A stretch of DNA of 64,000 nt, taken from NCBI RefSeq assembly GCF_023973825.1, contig NC_090115.1:992001-1056000 (forward strand), written 5' to 3'. Shown here in pieces: positions 13,552-28,069 of this stretch (its first letter is position 1; each line of letters starts with the position of its first letter). A program made the position numbers and the translations under genes. Source of the DNA: Plasmodium brasilianum. Lineage: Eukaryota; Apicomplexa; Aconoidasida; Haemosporida; Plasmodiidae. The notes beneath the pieces are model-generated. The model saw nothing but the letters and a program-made list of their open reading frames with translations. It made no database searches and was not told where the DNA came from.

Positions 13552-16004
13552 TTATGAAGCATATTTTTCTGCTATTTTATTAGATTTGTCTATTATGGTG
13601 TCATTGTCTATAAAATTTACATATATACAATCTTCTCTTATCCAGTCTTCTATCTCCTTTCTGAAACAGTCTTCCCCTATACAACCGTCGATTTCCTTAT
13701 TTTTATTACTTTCTAAAGGGATATTCTTTGTTTGACGTATTTTTTCTGTAATATCTAGTTTTTCATCTGCATTTTTTTCTGTCATACATTCACTTATGGA
13801 ACTATCCAAATGTAATTGTTTATTTTCTATATGCTCCTCTTTTTTACAGTCTTCTAAAACCATCATAAGTACAAGTACACACAGTTTTGCTAGTACTTTC
13901 TTTTTTATACATATATACAATTCTTCATAGATTTTTTTATTCTCAAATTCTTTATCTATTAGTAATATTTCATTCTGGTAAGTTTCTGAAATATTTATAA
14001 TTTCTTCTGTCAATCCGTTAAAACAGTACTGTTCCAATTGTTGTTCTATAACCTTACTATTAATTGATATCCACTGTCTCCATATATCTTTTTCTTTTTC
14101 TAAGAATGAAACTTTTTGAATTTCATTTGAAATGGAATTTCTTGGTTCTTCAAGTTTTTTTAAACAAGCTTGTTCTCTTTTCCATTCATTTTTCAAATTA
14201 TTAAACCATTCTTCTTCTTTAAATTTTTTAGTTAGGTTTCTATGTCTTTCTACCAACTTATTCCATAAAATTTGTTTTCTTTTAATATTACTGCTACTTT
14301 TAATATTTTTGATTATCTTTTCATCATTTGTTAAATTAGGTTTGGTTATATATTCCCCTTTTGTGAATTCATCTAGACATATTTCTAAAAATTCTAATTT
14401 TTGATATTCCCATTCTTCATTTTTGAATTCTTCAAATACTTGCATATGAACTTCTATAATAGTTAGGGACCTGTCCTTTTTTTGATATAACGCATTTACA
14501 TTTTTTTCAATGCTATTTTCATGTATTTTTATTTTTTTTATGATTTCTTCTTTATCAAATGTAGAGTGTTCCAAAAGATCACGTGATAAACTCTTACTTT
14601 TTCTGTCAGAAAATGAAGGTAATAGTATTCGTAGAAATTTTACGTGTCTTCTTTTTACCTTTACTTTTTTTTTAAACAACCCTATTAATATGTACTATAA
14701 TACCAAAAAAAAAATGGTTTTACAAAATATATTATAACAAAAATAACAACTTTATCTCATTTTTAATGCATTAAATTTATATTACCTTAATAAAAAGGGA
14801 AAATACTAGAATAACTAGAGAAATTATTAAAATAGATGATATGTATTTGTTATGTGAATTTCCTACTGGACCTGTAACTTATTTTTGAATTATATATACT
14901 ATTTAGTGCAGTTAATTTAATAATATAAAAATAAGTAAAATTGGTGATACCTGGATTTACGGAAGACTGAAAAATTGTAGGAGATGAGCTAGCACTTAAT
15001 ACATCAGGAGATGAAATAGTTGAAGGAACTTGTAGTCCTTGCGTTTGATTACTTTCAGTAAATATTGTAATAGGACCTGATAATATTTGATCTTCAACTA
15101 AAGAATTTTCTGTTGCTTTTAATGTTGGAACTGCGGAAGGTAATTTTAAATGAGTTTTTTTAAGGGTAACATCTTCATCTGAAACTTCACTGTGTGATAG
15201 TGTTATAAGTTGATTTTCCTGTCCAGGTTGATTTTCCTTTTCAGATGCAGTTCCCAGTTCAAGTTCAACCTTCTGTATAGTTTCAGCATTCTCTCCGAAG
15301 GGAATTTTTGTTTCTGCTTCGGTTAGATCTTGGGGATTAAATGAATATTCATCTGGTTTTTGATCATTATCTTGGGGATTTTCTTTTTTTACTTCAGTTT
15401 CACTTTGAGTAGATGCAGCTGGAGGTTCTACGTTGCATATAGGAAGTTCATTAAATGTTTTAGTATCTAGTATGTTGCAATTCTTTTTTTGAAATTGGGA
15501 TATTCCATTTTTACATTTATTTTTAATAAACGAATTATTTTCATCAAAGAATAACGTTTTTTCATTAATCCAAGCATTATATTCTCTAATTTGATTTAAG
15601 CATGTTTCATTACAATTATTTGAAGTAGTACGTCCCCCTTTAAGGCATTTTATTTCTTTCATTTTTTGTTTTTTTTCTTCGCAGAAATCTTCTAACTTAT
15701 ATTTTAAATCTAAAATTCGTTTATCTTCCTCATCTAAAATCACAAAACATCCACCAAATTTATCTAGTGGTTTATAATGAGATTTTATCCATTCCTTTAA
15801 TGTTCCTTCCCATGTACTTGGATTTTGACTAGGTGGTGTTTTCTTTTCCCTAATTAGATATTCAGCCAATGCTAGGCATCCTTCTCTAAATTTGTTTTTA
15901 TTATCCTCATTTTTTAAGGAACTAGTTTTCTCTTTTACATACTTTTTAATTCTTTGGAATTTTGGTGTTTTATATAGGATTAATGCTTCAAAACCTAGGA
16001 TCAT
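13552..16004 (-). CDS. STP1: STP1 protein, three exons
   Basis: Exons by splice signals: 16004-14951, 14871-14786 and 14694-13552; phases join to about 760 aa without a stop. Exon 1 holds the conserved STP1 ectodomain: KTSSLKNEDNKNKFREGC, GGCFVILDEEDKRILDLKYK, then spaced cysteines (CNETC, the last near residue 190), followed by an acidic, Ser/Thr/Pro/Gln-rich linker. Exon 2 is a dedicated membrane exon (YISSILIISLVILVFSLFIK). Exon 3 starts with a basic stop-transfer run, then LLPSFSDRKSKSLS and a Trp-rich, SURFIN-like cytoplasmic domain (EEWEYQKL, WNKLVERH, EEEWFNNLKNEW, DIWRQWISINSK). STP1 is a subtelomeric family of P. malariae and P. ovale related to SURFINs and thought to reach the infected-cell membrane. 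An in-frame TAG lies 9 bp before the ATG, and the first conserved block sits close to the start, so a small upstream exon is possible. No break is visible. Confidence 0.92.
14786..14871 (-). other. Membrane-spanning exon of STP1
   Basis: An 86-nt exon bounded by TTACAG acceptor and AAG|GTAATA donor. It joins in phase 1 to exon 1 and in phase 0 to exon 3. It encodes almost only the transmembrane helix, so the ectodomain, anchor and cytoplasmic domain are carried by separate exons. An unspliced reading of exon 1 runs into a stop at 14850. Confidence 0.85.
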
Positions 16005-16019
16005 CCTTTTCTAGATTGA

Positions 16020-19000
16020 GAAGAATTATTAAGAATTATTTAATCATTAATTTCTATTTTACTCGTATTTTCACTTTTTTATCATAAATAAATATTTTAT
16101 GTAAAAATATAATCATATTAACAAACATCGCATATTACCGATGTAAAACATTTTTCCATTACGACTATATATTAATATTCTAGTTCGTTGTAAATAAGAA
16201 TTTTAAATAAAAATAAAAATTTATATCCTTTATTAATACAGTAATTTTAAGATTATCTACTATATAATAATTTTATGGAGAAATATAATTTAATTGAATG
16301 GCTTAATATTTATTTTATAAGTTTCTTAACTTTCATTGCCTAAAATAAATATATCATAACTGGAGATATATCATAATTATGTTTATAAATTATATTGCAG
16401 TTAAGTATATACTTTTATATAGTATTCATATCTAAATTTTAAAGAAAGGTCAATTAATTAACAATAAAAAATGAAATAAAAGTTGTAATATCAAATAATA
16501 AAAAAGTTATTGTGTAAAAAGAACATTTATATTTGTATTAAATTTTTTCTATCTTTTTAATAAAGACACATACATAAATATTGTTACCTATATTAATATA
16601 AATAATTCTTTTTATTTTTCGCTTTTTCCGAAAATAATCTATAAATGAAATAATTATTAGTACTGCTAATTTTTTTCTTTTTTTTTTTGTATTAGATTTG
16701 TAATTAACTTTTGACCTTAATCTTTATAGTGCTATAATTATTTTGTTAATACATTTTTGTATTTACTACGTAGGTTCTATAAGTGATAATTAATTATACA
16801 TAAAACATATTAAATTGTTGGTATAGTTGTGTAAAACATGTGCTATTAAAATGCAATTATGTTACTTAATTGTATATATGTGTCATTTAACTATATTTTA
16901 ATTAATTTTTTTCTATATTATGCCGTTGAATTGTTTTAAAATAGGATAATATAATATATATATTTTTTATTATGTATAATACCCCTATTACTTATTTTGG
17001 ATATGAATGTTTTCATATGGACTAAATTTTACTTAATATAATTTATATTTAATTATATGAATCAATGAAAATGCGTTTGTACACTTATTTAAAATGTGAA
17101 CAATTATTAGGAAAAAGTTATAGAAAAATTAATAATACAATATTGTTAAAATAATAAAATAAATTATAACCTTAAAAAATGATAATAATAATAATAACAT
17201 GATTTCATTTAAATGGAATAATGAAATACATTAAATAATACAATATATTTTGAAGAATCATAATTATATTTCTTCAAAAAATTATAAATGCATTCGAATA
17301 CATAGACTAAAAATATGTTACGTTGTTCTCGTTTTTTTCTGTACTTGATCACTATAAGAAAATAACTTTTTAATATTACTAATAAATATTTATATAGTAA
17401 GAAATATAAAAAAATTAATGCATTATTTTATAATACCTTTTATTTCAGGAATTGATAAATAAAATTTCAGAAGTTTTTAAACGTATAATGAACAACGTAT
17501 GTTATTCTATTAAAAAGTAAACTTATTATTTCAAGCTTAGTGCTTTATTTGAAACATTTACATAATTTATAGATTATGGAGAGAAAATTACAAAAAAAAA
17601 AATTAAAATGTAATGATTTTTGGTAAATAGTAACATATAAAATTAAGTAATTACAGTTATTATTAATGAATCTATTATATTAAAGAATTACTGGCTTCAT
17701 TTCTATTACATATTTTAATTTATATTAATGCAAGTATTTTGTTCCTTGTTATACTTACTATTTTTACTTTAATCCTTTAAATAATATACTATTATATTTA
17801 TAAATATAATTTCTTAATGAAAATATACATTGGAATATATATGGAAATAAATTTTCATGTAATAAATTACTATAAATTTAAATTGTTGTATTTATATATA
17901 TTACTTAATTGAAAAAAGTAATATTTAATAAACTTATAATAGTGTATGAATATATGGAAACATAAAACAAAATATTATTTTCTCAAATATCTCAAATCAC
18001 ATGAAATAAAATACGTAAATTTAGCTTTATAGCATCTATATAACAAAATCACTTTCTTTTGTTCATACTACTTTATAAATATGAGGATTTTTATTTTTTT
18101 CTGTTAATATATTTTTCATTTTTTTGGTTTTAATATATGATCCAACTTATTGTATGATGATGCATTATATATATAATATTTAATTAAATATAATGCAAAA
18201 TTAATAATAATTAATATGAATTATTGAATGTTTCTCCATGGTACTATAAATATATTATTTGTATATATAAAAAATAATTATTTCACATTAAAATTGATAT
18301 ATTTTACTTGTATATTTTCCAGAGTAAATATAAAAATATAACCGATTTATATATATAAAATACTATAATATCAAGCTGAACATATTCGTAAAATTAACCC
18401 TATTTAACATTACATAGTTACTTTAAATAACATACTAATTTTTTTTTTTTACTTAATATGTATATATGTATAATGCAATAAGTGCGATATATAAGGCTAT
18501 AAAATAGGAGGTTTTAAAATTAATAGTTCATATTATCTGATATTCGATTACATAATTATCAATATATTCTAAATATGTAAAAAGAAATTATAGTATAAAT
18601 AAAAAATATATTTTGTCATAAGATTATTTTATTTTTTCATATATTCATATTACTTATACACGTAAATATAGAGTAATACATTATATATGGAACTTTTCTT
18701 TATAACTTCTTTCACAAGTAATTCAATAAATTATATATATCTCCATTATTTGAACGTATTATATTTGATATTATTGTTAAGTATCGATAATTGTCATTTA
18801 ATCTTAATGAATTACATATTTTTGCTATTTATATAATTTGTTGATATCAAAATATATGGCTATAGCATTAATATTTCAAAATTTGAGTTCCATAATTTAT
18901 CATATTTTTGACAATTTAATTATCATAGTAAAAAAAATTATTGTTTTTTTATTAATCCTACATTTATATATTAAATTCTTTCACTATTACGAAATTTTAA

Positions 19001-22000
19001 TGAATTTAACTTTAGTTGTGTATATATATTATAGCTTATGTTCAAGTTACCTTATTAGCTTTTTAAATTTTCCTTTTTCTTACTTATCCATTTATATATA
19101 TTAGATGGTTGGATGAATTGTAAGAAACATTATATATCCTAACTATATTCATAATGAACAATAATATGAACATTTGATATCCAAATAAATTAATTATTTT
19201 TTATGTTTTCTTTGTCTAGTTCATAACTCATATATTTGAATAAATATTAATCTTTTAATTTTGTTTATATATATATATATATAGATATTTTTTTTTTGTT
19301 TTTATTGTTAAACAAACTCTATGGATCTCCAAATATAAAATTTTTATACTTTTGTTAGAAACATAATGCTATACTATTACATTTTCCATATTCTTAATAA
19401 AGCAATATTATTGTGACACTTTTTTTTTGTTATTTTTTTTTTTTTTTTTAATATATTGAATTATCTTATTTATGTCTTTATGTTCTATAAAGGATATCTA
19501 TTATTTAAATTTAATAAATTAAGATTTCCTTATATTTGTTTTTGATAATATTATCTGATATTATCTGAATGTGTAATCATTTTCAGATCCATGTTTTGGA
19601 ACTCCCTCATTTTATTGATCTAGTTACTTTAAGATATTTATGTTTTTTTTTTTGACGACAAAAGGAAATTTCGTGAGTACAAAGCAAATATTAACAAAAA
19701 TTGCATATTTGTACGTACAATACGTATACAACATTAATTTGTTATAGTAATACGTTATAGTATTTGTAGAACAATATTTACATTTTTAAATAGAATAATT
19801 TATAGTATTAGACAAAAGAAAAAATGTGGAATATACTATAAAAAGTGTTATTACAATTATTCAGAATAAAGAGAAATATTCATATGAAGTAACATCAGAA
19901 GGATGATTTTCTCATGATTGTAATAATCCGAGTGAAAGTTTTATATGAACTCGAATTCATTGGAATTAAACAGATTCATGAATATTATGGAAATATTTTA
20001 AGAATAGTACACTTTTGTACTAATATAATTTATTTGAATACTATATTTGTTTGTAATGTTTTGAAATTGGGTACTAATACTGTTGTCATCTTTTACATTA
20101 TACCTATTTATATGACTGTTATATAATAATTCATATTTTTTAGCATAGATGGCTATACTCCTTGCTTCAATTGATATATGGGAACATTTTAAGAATAGCG
20201 AAACAAATAATTTACTTTTGAAATATGAAAAAAATTAAAGTTTCAAATATTTTTTCATTGTAAAAAAGGAAAAGCATAAGTGTCTTTATTTTATTTTTAC
20301 TTAAATCCTTATAAACAATGCATTGCATCGGATAAAAATTGAATGCTATGATGAATATTTTATTTTTTTGTAAGTGCTGTAATATATAGACTATATAAAT
20401 ATGAAAATGTATAGTGAATATTAAAAATTATTATTATTTAATATATATAAAAAAGATATAATATAAAATTTTCTGATCTTTGTTGATATATATATATATA
20501 AGAATATAATTTACTTGTAGTTTATGTATGTTAAAAGAAGCAAATTATATATTTTACAAGGAAATTAAACTGTTTTTATACTATTTCTTAATTTAGGAAA
20601 ATATAGATTTATATTTCAAGAAAATAATTCCAAAAAAATACTTTGACATATTGAATGTTGCTAAAAAAGACTAATTATATTCGTAAGTAAATGGTTAACA
20701 ATATTTTGCTATGGAGTGTCCTTGTTTTTCATAATTTATTATCTAGTTTATATGTATCTTATCATAAATTTTGAAAATTGTTTAATGTATATTTTATATA
20801 TAAAAGTTAATTTACTGTAAATAAGTGAGAACAACAAATTATGAGAAAAATTAAACATAAATAAATAAGAGAATTCACAAATATTGTATGAACAATAATT
20901 TATATACTTTAAAACAATAAATATATATTAATGTAAATTTTTTTAATATAAAAATAGTATTTTAAATTTAGTTATTATTTTTTTTAATTTTTTAGTTTTA
21001 AGAATATGATTTTTTAAAGAGAAAAATAATAGAAGGTATTTTTAAAAATTTATAGAATAATTTTTAGGTATGTAATATTTTCTTAATTTTCTCCATCTGA
21101 AATACAATGTATAAGAATATGAAGTAGTTCCTTGTAATATTCTTTTGCTGTTAAAAGTATTTTTAATAAAGCATGAACTATTTATATATTTATTTCTATT
21201 TATAATGTTGTACCTATAAAATATGTTCCTGGTATTATGTATTTGTAAAAGATTAAATAAAATATAATATATTCGTTATAAATTTACAGATGTAAAAATT
21301 ACTGTATCATATATTTTATTGAATTATATTGTTATTCTTTTTCAACTGTTACCTTACAATATATACTCTATATTATTTGTAAATATTTTTCTTTTCATAT
21401 TTTTTTAAATAAATGGAAATGCACTCAATATTTCTACATTAATTTTATCTTTTGTCAATTTTTTTTTTTTTTTATGATATTAAAAAATACTCTAATCATA
21501 TATATTTAATTAAAAAAAAAAAAAAATTAATTTGATGAATTAAAAAACTTTTTATTTAGAAATAATGGCTTAAATTTAATTTGAAATTATGCTTTTTTTT
21601 TTTATATTACAAAATTAAAATATAATTCTTAATATGACTTTAAAAAATGTGTTTCTTTATGTATAATATAGATGCATATATATTCTTCTTTTTAAATATT
21701 TTATAGTCTGTAAAAGATTACACACGTTCTGAAGTAGTTAAAGCACACATTATAATTAACATAACGCCCAATTTTGTTTTTTTTCATTTATAATTATTGT
21801 TATTACATTGAAGGAATAATTAATATTTCACTAAAAATAATTAGTATTTTCAAAATATAATGCTGATAAAATTAGAATTATTTGTAGGAATATATCCATA
21901 GAAGTAATAATTATAGTTCTAGCATGTAGAGTAATGCATTATTTATATATTATGTAAGTTATCTATTGTATATGAATTTAATAATTCCATATAATAAAAA

Positions 22001-22360
22001 ATAAAGTATATTTTTCTAATTAAATTTTGAGAAGGATTAATATAAATGGCATATAATTCTTGCAATATATTAAAAAGTTAAATAATATATTCTGCATATT
22101 TATGAATAAGCTCAAATAGTATTATTTTAATTAAAGTTAGCATTTTTTTTTAAATAAAATTAATATAGAAATTATGTAAGACATCTTTAAAATTATATAT
22201 CTTTCTAGATTATGTTAAATGCATTATAGTTACGTATATTCTATTGTGTTTTTTCGAAGATTTAATAAAAAAATAAAATAAAATATATATATCATCCTTT
22301 GAATTTAAATGTGTATTATATTATTATTAATATTTTCCATACTCAATATATTATAAAATT
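16020..22360. other. Gene-free AT-rich stretch, 6.3 kb
   Basis: No open frame here has a recognisable motif; the longest are hydrophobic frames of 70-90 codons. The last 300 bp before 22374 resemble the upstream sequence of the fam-type genes at 5945 and 55933. The first part is the 5' flank of STP1. Confidence 0.55.
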
Positions 22361-22373
22361 AAAGATCTATATC

Positions 22374-23257
22374 GTGGCATAAAAAAGCAAGTCAAACTTA
22401 TTTATTAAAATTGCTACGTTTATCCTTTTATTTTGTATATTCCATTTTAACAATGATATGGTATGAAAATATTATTGAAGGATATTTTCCTTATACATAT
22501 TGTTCTTTTTGGATTTGTGATAATATTTTTTTTAGTTAGAGATTATTTATTTTATTAAAAAAATAATTTTTACATTTTATTTTTTAGAGAACTTTTAACA
22601 GTTCTTGAATAAGGACTTCAAATATGATAAAATATTAAGCACAATAAATTATCGATTATTAAAGAAATGTAGACAGAATAATTATTAAAATATTTCATAT
22701 TTAAGAAAAGAGAAACAAAATAATCGATTGAAAAAGGAAAAAATATATCTAATAATGAAAGGGAGACGAAAGGAAAAAAGAAAAAATCTGATAGAATATC
22801 ATTAAATAAAGTGCTATACTATACAGAAGTTACAGCTTATGATAATGGAATGTTTGTAGAAAACATTTCCATTTTGAAAAGAAATTGATAAAAAAAATCA
22901 TTATGATGATTTACTCAAAAAAACAGGAGAATTCGAGATATAGCTTTAAAAAAAATAAAATTTAGAAGTTACAAATTTGGAGTTACCTTATATTTATATT
23001 TTCTTCTATTGGGAATAGGATTACCTACATTTTTTGGAAGTAAGTTTACGGAAGATACATCAGGTTTAGAACAATATCAGATAATTACTCAGCTTATAAA
23101 GAAAATAAAACATCTAACGGGTTTATCAGAAGGAAATACATTTTTAGTATTTTTTAGCATTGTTATGCTTATATTATCTATTATACATATAATAGCACTT
23201 TATAAGATATTAAGGAATAATGAAAAATATAAAAAAATTAACTTGATAACTGAGTAA
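22374..23257 (+). pseudogene. fam-l pseudogene
   Basis: Exon 1 occupies 22374-22460, exactly 29 codons as in the paralogue at 55933. Its start is GTG instead of ATG and codon 3 is TAA. The donor GTATG at 22461 and an acceptor TTTTTAG before 22588 are intact. In exon 2 the PEXEL position reads KILST, followed by INYRLLKKCRQ, with stops and frame changes before and after. The middle retains the fam-l signature LNKVLYYTEV..YDNGMF..KHFHFEKKL spread over frames. Only the C-terminal 82 codons (from about 23009) are open; they include GIGLPTFF, one clear TM and the typical end YKILRNNEKYKKINLITE. Fam-l proteins are about 250-280 aa, two TM segments, exported, of unknown function. The block of lesions excludes normal expression. 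Confidence 0.88.
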
Positions 23258-23661
23258 AATAAAAAATAAGCATTATGTATCTTTCTATGAAGAAGTTGTT
23301 AATATGAAGTAATATCTGTAATATGTTTTGTAACATATTTTTAATATACAAACTTATAATTTCTGAAATACTATAAGTGCATGTTTGTGTATCTGCCCTT
23401 TGTGATACATAACACTAAAGAATTATTATCTTCATTTTTTTGTGAATTTAAATGTTTTAATTCTAATAATTTATAATTTAAAATATTATTTCTTATTAAT
23501 TAAATAGTATGACCAAATATGGACATTTCTCTGTTTAATTAATTATTTATGAAAACTATTTGTTCGTATAAATTAATATATAATACAAAAGATCATTTTG
23601 TTTTAGTTAAGTGTACCGCTTTACATGTTAACTGCTACTTCCTTATTTTGTATATTTTTTT

Positions 23662-23678
23662 TGTCTAAAATTATTATT
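23662..23678 (+). promoter_or_regulatory. Conserved downstream motif, copy 2
   Basis: GTCTAAAATTATTATTA lies about 405 bp after the fam-l stop codon. Identical over 14 bases to the copy at 51.58 kb. Confidence 0.4.
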
Positions 23679-23783
23679 AGTTGATACAATTAAAAAAATG
23701 TATTTTTAGATTTACATTTAAAAAAAATGTGTACTGACATTTTACTGAAAAAAAATAATACACTTTATTTTAATAACATAATA

Positions 23784-23818
23784 TTATATATATATGTATA
23801 TATATATATATATATATT
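23784..23818. repeat. (TA)n dinucleotide run
   Basis: Nearly pure alternating TA, interrupted once by a G. Simple sequence expected at this base composition. Confidence 0.9.
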
Positions 23819-26800
23819 ACGTAAGAAAAAACATAATAGTTATTCTATAAAATGAATTTTATAAATAATATAATATGTGTCTTTTAATAGGAATTATTTA
23901 TATTAGTTTACTCATGTGGGCGCAAGAAATAATCACAATTAAATAACACAAAGCCGTTTATTATTTTATCATTGCAAATAACTGAGCTGTTAATTAAGCT
24001 TTGGAAAAACTAGTTGAATATATAGTATGCTGAAAATTTATAAATATATATATCATATATTGTTTCTATTTTTTATATCATATAACTAATTAATACGTTT
24101 TAACAGATATTAACAAAAAATTAGTTAATTTTTTTGTATTTTAATAATAATATATTTCAAAAAGTGTGTTATATCTTAACAAAAAGCTAAATTATTTTTT
24201 GGAGTTATGAAAATAAATACATGTTTTCTACAACCATATAACAGTTTGTACATGAATATTTATATATTTGTGCTATTGTTTATTCTTGTCCATACTTATA
24301 TTTATTTTGTTAATATCCATATATGAGCGTTTAAGTATATTTTTAGTTTATATTGACAATTACTAATTAATTCATATTTATATCGCTCATTTTTTAAATA
24401 AAATAGAAGGAAAAAAATAAGAATATTTATTTTTATAGATAATTAGTAAATACAAGATAGGACTTTAAAGTTTGTTCTAAGATTATTGCTAAGAAATATT
24501 CACAGTTTATTAGCATAATTTTAATTTTAGTAAAAACTATATGTAGGGGATTATTAATTTGTTTTATTCCTATAATATTCAAATAAATAAGCATGTATTT
24601 AAATTGATTATCACATTATTGCCCATACCTAATTGTTGACTTTATGGATCTTTATAAATATTACTTAAATATGTATGATACGTTAAATTGAAAGAAAACA
24701 TATATAGATTTTTTTATTTTTAAGAAAATTCAACACTTACATTTTAGAACTATGTATATGCTAATATTTTTGCATTATACACGAGATATACTTTTTTTTT
24801 TGTATTTTATCAGAGGTAATAAAATGTGAAATTTACATTACGTGTAAAAAATAAATATAATTTATATGTTTCCAATTAGGAAATTATTATATGTTGAGCA
24901 AAAAAATATATTCAAATTTTATCAAATTGTAAGTACATATAAATTTCTACATTAATTAAAAGATCTAAAAAACAAAAAACATACACAAGACTATTCATCA
25001 CTTAATTTATTCTTTTACAACCACTTCGTATAATTAGAAACAATATAAAGCAAATGTGAAATTTATACAGTGAAAACTGAACTAAAAGAAAAGACGTACA
25101 TCATATATAATAAATTAATAATTCTTACATTAAATATAAAATTGCAATAAAATCAAATAAATTAAAAAAACAAAATTAAAATTTGATAATAAAATAAGAA
25201 ATATACAGATAAAAAATTTTAATTATATTTCATTAAATGGTTAAAAAGTACGAACAATAACATTTACGAGAGTAAGGAGTAAATGGCATAATAGTGATAA
25301 TAATAATGAATCATTTTATAATTTAAAATTTTAAACAATATTTATAATCATTTTAATATTCAATAACAATAATTATTTAATATTATCTACGTTTACTTAA
25401 ATAACACTTTATTAAGTGTACTCTCATATTAGTAGTTTCTTATATAATTATAAATATACATTTAATATAAATAATTTATAAGTTATAATATATTTTATAT
25501 TCATTATAATATGTTATGCTAGTGAATTTTTTTCTTTGTTGTTTTTATATAATTAAAAAAAAAAAAATAACATGCATTCTTTCATTTTAATATCCATGGG
25601 TATATTATTCTTTGCCGAAATATTATCACTCATCTACCATAAAACAACTATCCTTTAAAAATATACCTTTCTTCAAAATGATGAATATAAATATATATAA
25701 TTTGCATACAGTTTTAAAATGATGCACAAGTCCAAAAATTTGAAAATTTTTAATTAGTACTCTGGAATATTTATACAAAATTCACAAACTTTACAATAAT
25801 AAAGAATTTATATTCTTTAGTTTACATTATTATATCATATTTACCATGTACATTATTTTCGTAATTGGATATTTTAGTAAGATGAAAGCTTTTTTTAGTA
25901 TCTATTTGATTTTAATATTCTAAAATTTGTTTCTGTTTTTCCTTCTTTTTAAAGACATGTGTATTTATTCTTCCTTTAAATTAAGAATGATATCTTTCTC
26001 TTTATCCCTGACCTATTTTTCTCACCTCATATCTATTGTATAACAGTAATACAGAAATTACATTACTATTTACATATATATGATATAAGATTAATTGAAT
26101 ATATATTTATAAATGCATTTTGCGTAATAAAAGTTTTATTAAAATAATTAAAAAAAAATAAATTTATATAAGTACTTAAATTGCATTTTATTGTACTTAT
26201 AAAAAGAGGCGTAACAAGTTAGGAACTAATAAAATAAAAAAAACTGTAGACGTTTAAATATTTCAGAAGAGTTATTCTTATAATTTTCACTTTGTTGTTA
26301 AAATGAATTTGTAAAATAAATTTGGTCCAGTTTTTTTATTAGAAGTTGCTGAAGATTATGCCCTTTGCAGTAAAAAAGTATGTTCAACGTAACATTTTAT
26401 TCATTTTTTATACTTCTTAAATACAAAACAAATTATATTAACTGTAATAAATTAATTTTTTTTTTTTTTTTCATGTGAATTAATTAAAGATATCTAACTT
26501 CATATGTCATTATAAATAACTTAAAATGAAATAAATAACCAATTTAGTTGTATAATATATATTAAAAAATAATATATTATACTTATAAGTACATGATTTC
26601 CTTACATATATAAATGCAATGGAATCTATAAATTTTTATGAACTTTCATGTATTTACAATAGCAATATAGGTCTTCTAAATAAATATTCAAACACAAAAT
26701 TATCAACGCGACATAGAAATCTTTTCATAATTTTCACATTACACCAATGATATAAACATCTTAGTACTCTCCCCCGTAAGATTTATTTATTCATATGTTA

Positions 26801-28069
26801 GTAATATATAATATATTTTATATTCTTTCGACTGTTTTATTATAATAATATATATATATGTATTTATATACACAAATCTTTATCTATTTGTATTTTATTA
26901 AATTATTATTATATTCTAATACATATGCGTGTAATAATACAATGTTTACATGTTAATGTTTAAAATGAATTATTATCTGGTGTCCAATGTTTTCATTTTG
27001 AGTTTATAATTTCAATTAAATCTCATTATAAATTAATTCTAAAAAACTCATTATTTATTCCATAATATTCCAATGTGCTTTTTATGCATTATTTATAAGT
27101 TGTCAAGTACAATTATTATTTATGTTTTTTATTAAATATTAGTTAACGTAATAATTAAATGCATTTTTTATTTTAACCCCATACGTTCTAAATATTTAGG
27201 GGTAAAAAATGATTATTCACATATAATACAATTACGAACAAAACTAAGCATATTAATAAGGCGTTCCTTAAAATTCAAGAATTTATTTAATGTTTATTTA
27301 ATAGTGTATTTATATGATTAAACCTAATTAATCTTCATGAACTTTTTCTTAATTATATAAAGCTGTTATTCTTTAAAATTGTAGAATTTATTAGTTGTAA
27401 TTCATAATAAAAATAAAAAAAAATTTAAGATCATTCATTATTAAATATATGATATATTTTCGTAATAATTAAATATTATTTAAACATTACTAAAAAATAA
27501 TTACTATGTTTCTAGATTAGTTTTGCATTGTCTAATAAAACAACAACATATTTTGTTTAAAGGAAGTTTTTAATAAATGATGCGTTGAACACATTTACAA
27601 AAATGGCTTCATAATTTACAAATTATTAACTATTATTACAATGTTTATTCTGTAAGTGTCTGTTAAGGATGAGAAGATGCCATTTTTATTTCTGGTGAAT
27701 TTCATTAAAAGAATAATTAAAAATATTTTTCCGATACAATTTTTGGTTTAGGATATATTACATAAAAAATAAATAAATAAATAACAAAATAAAATTGATT
27801 AATATGCATTATATATAACACAACTTTGGTTCATCTTTTAGTCAATATATATTGTTAAAAAAAAAAAAAAAGTCTTGTGCTAAAAAAAGAGGAATTAATC
27901 TTATTAATTGAAGAAAAAATTGAAATGTTAAAATAAAAAGTTTAATTTAAAACATAAAAAAACGATTATTCATATAGGAATAAAAATTTTCAAATATAAT
28001 TATAAATTGAATTTTTATTTTATTTTGGAAATAAAATAAAACTTTGAATAAAACTAAATTTAAACCGTT

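Larger units (their letters stand above)
23260..28060. other. AT-rich intergenic stretch, no gene seen
   Basis: The first 450 bp are the 3' flank of the fam-l pseudogene and carry the GTCTAAAATTATTATT motif at 23662. A (TA)-rich run lies at 23784-23818. No coding signal was found in the rest. Confidence 0.55.

Noticed and set aside
14132..14737. Plus-strand hydrophobic frames opposite STP1 exon 3
   Set aside because: Antisense of a Lys/Glu-rich coding exon; composition follows from complementing that codon usage.
18838..19104. 88-codon hydrophobic frame
   Set aside because: Composition is that of AT-rich non-coding DNA, with no PEXEL, splice sites or conserved family motif.
19914..20126. 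70-codon plus-strand frame
   Set aside because: No motif, start context or downstream continuation; also no paralogue in the window.
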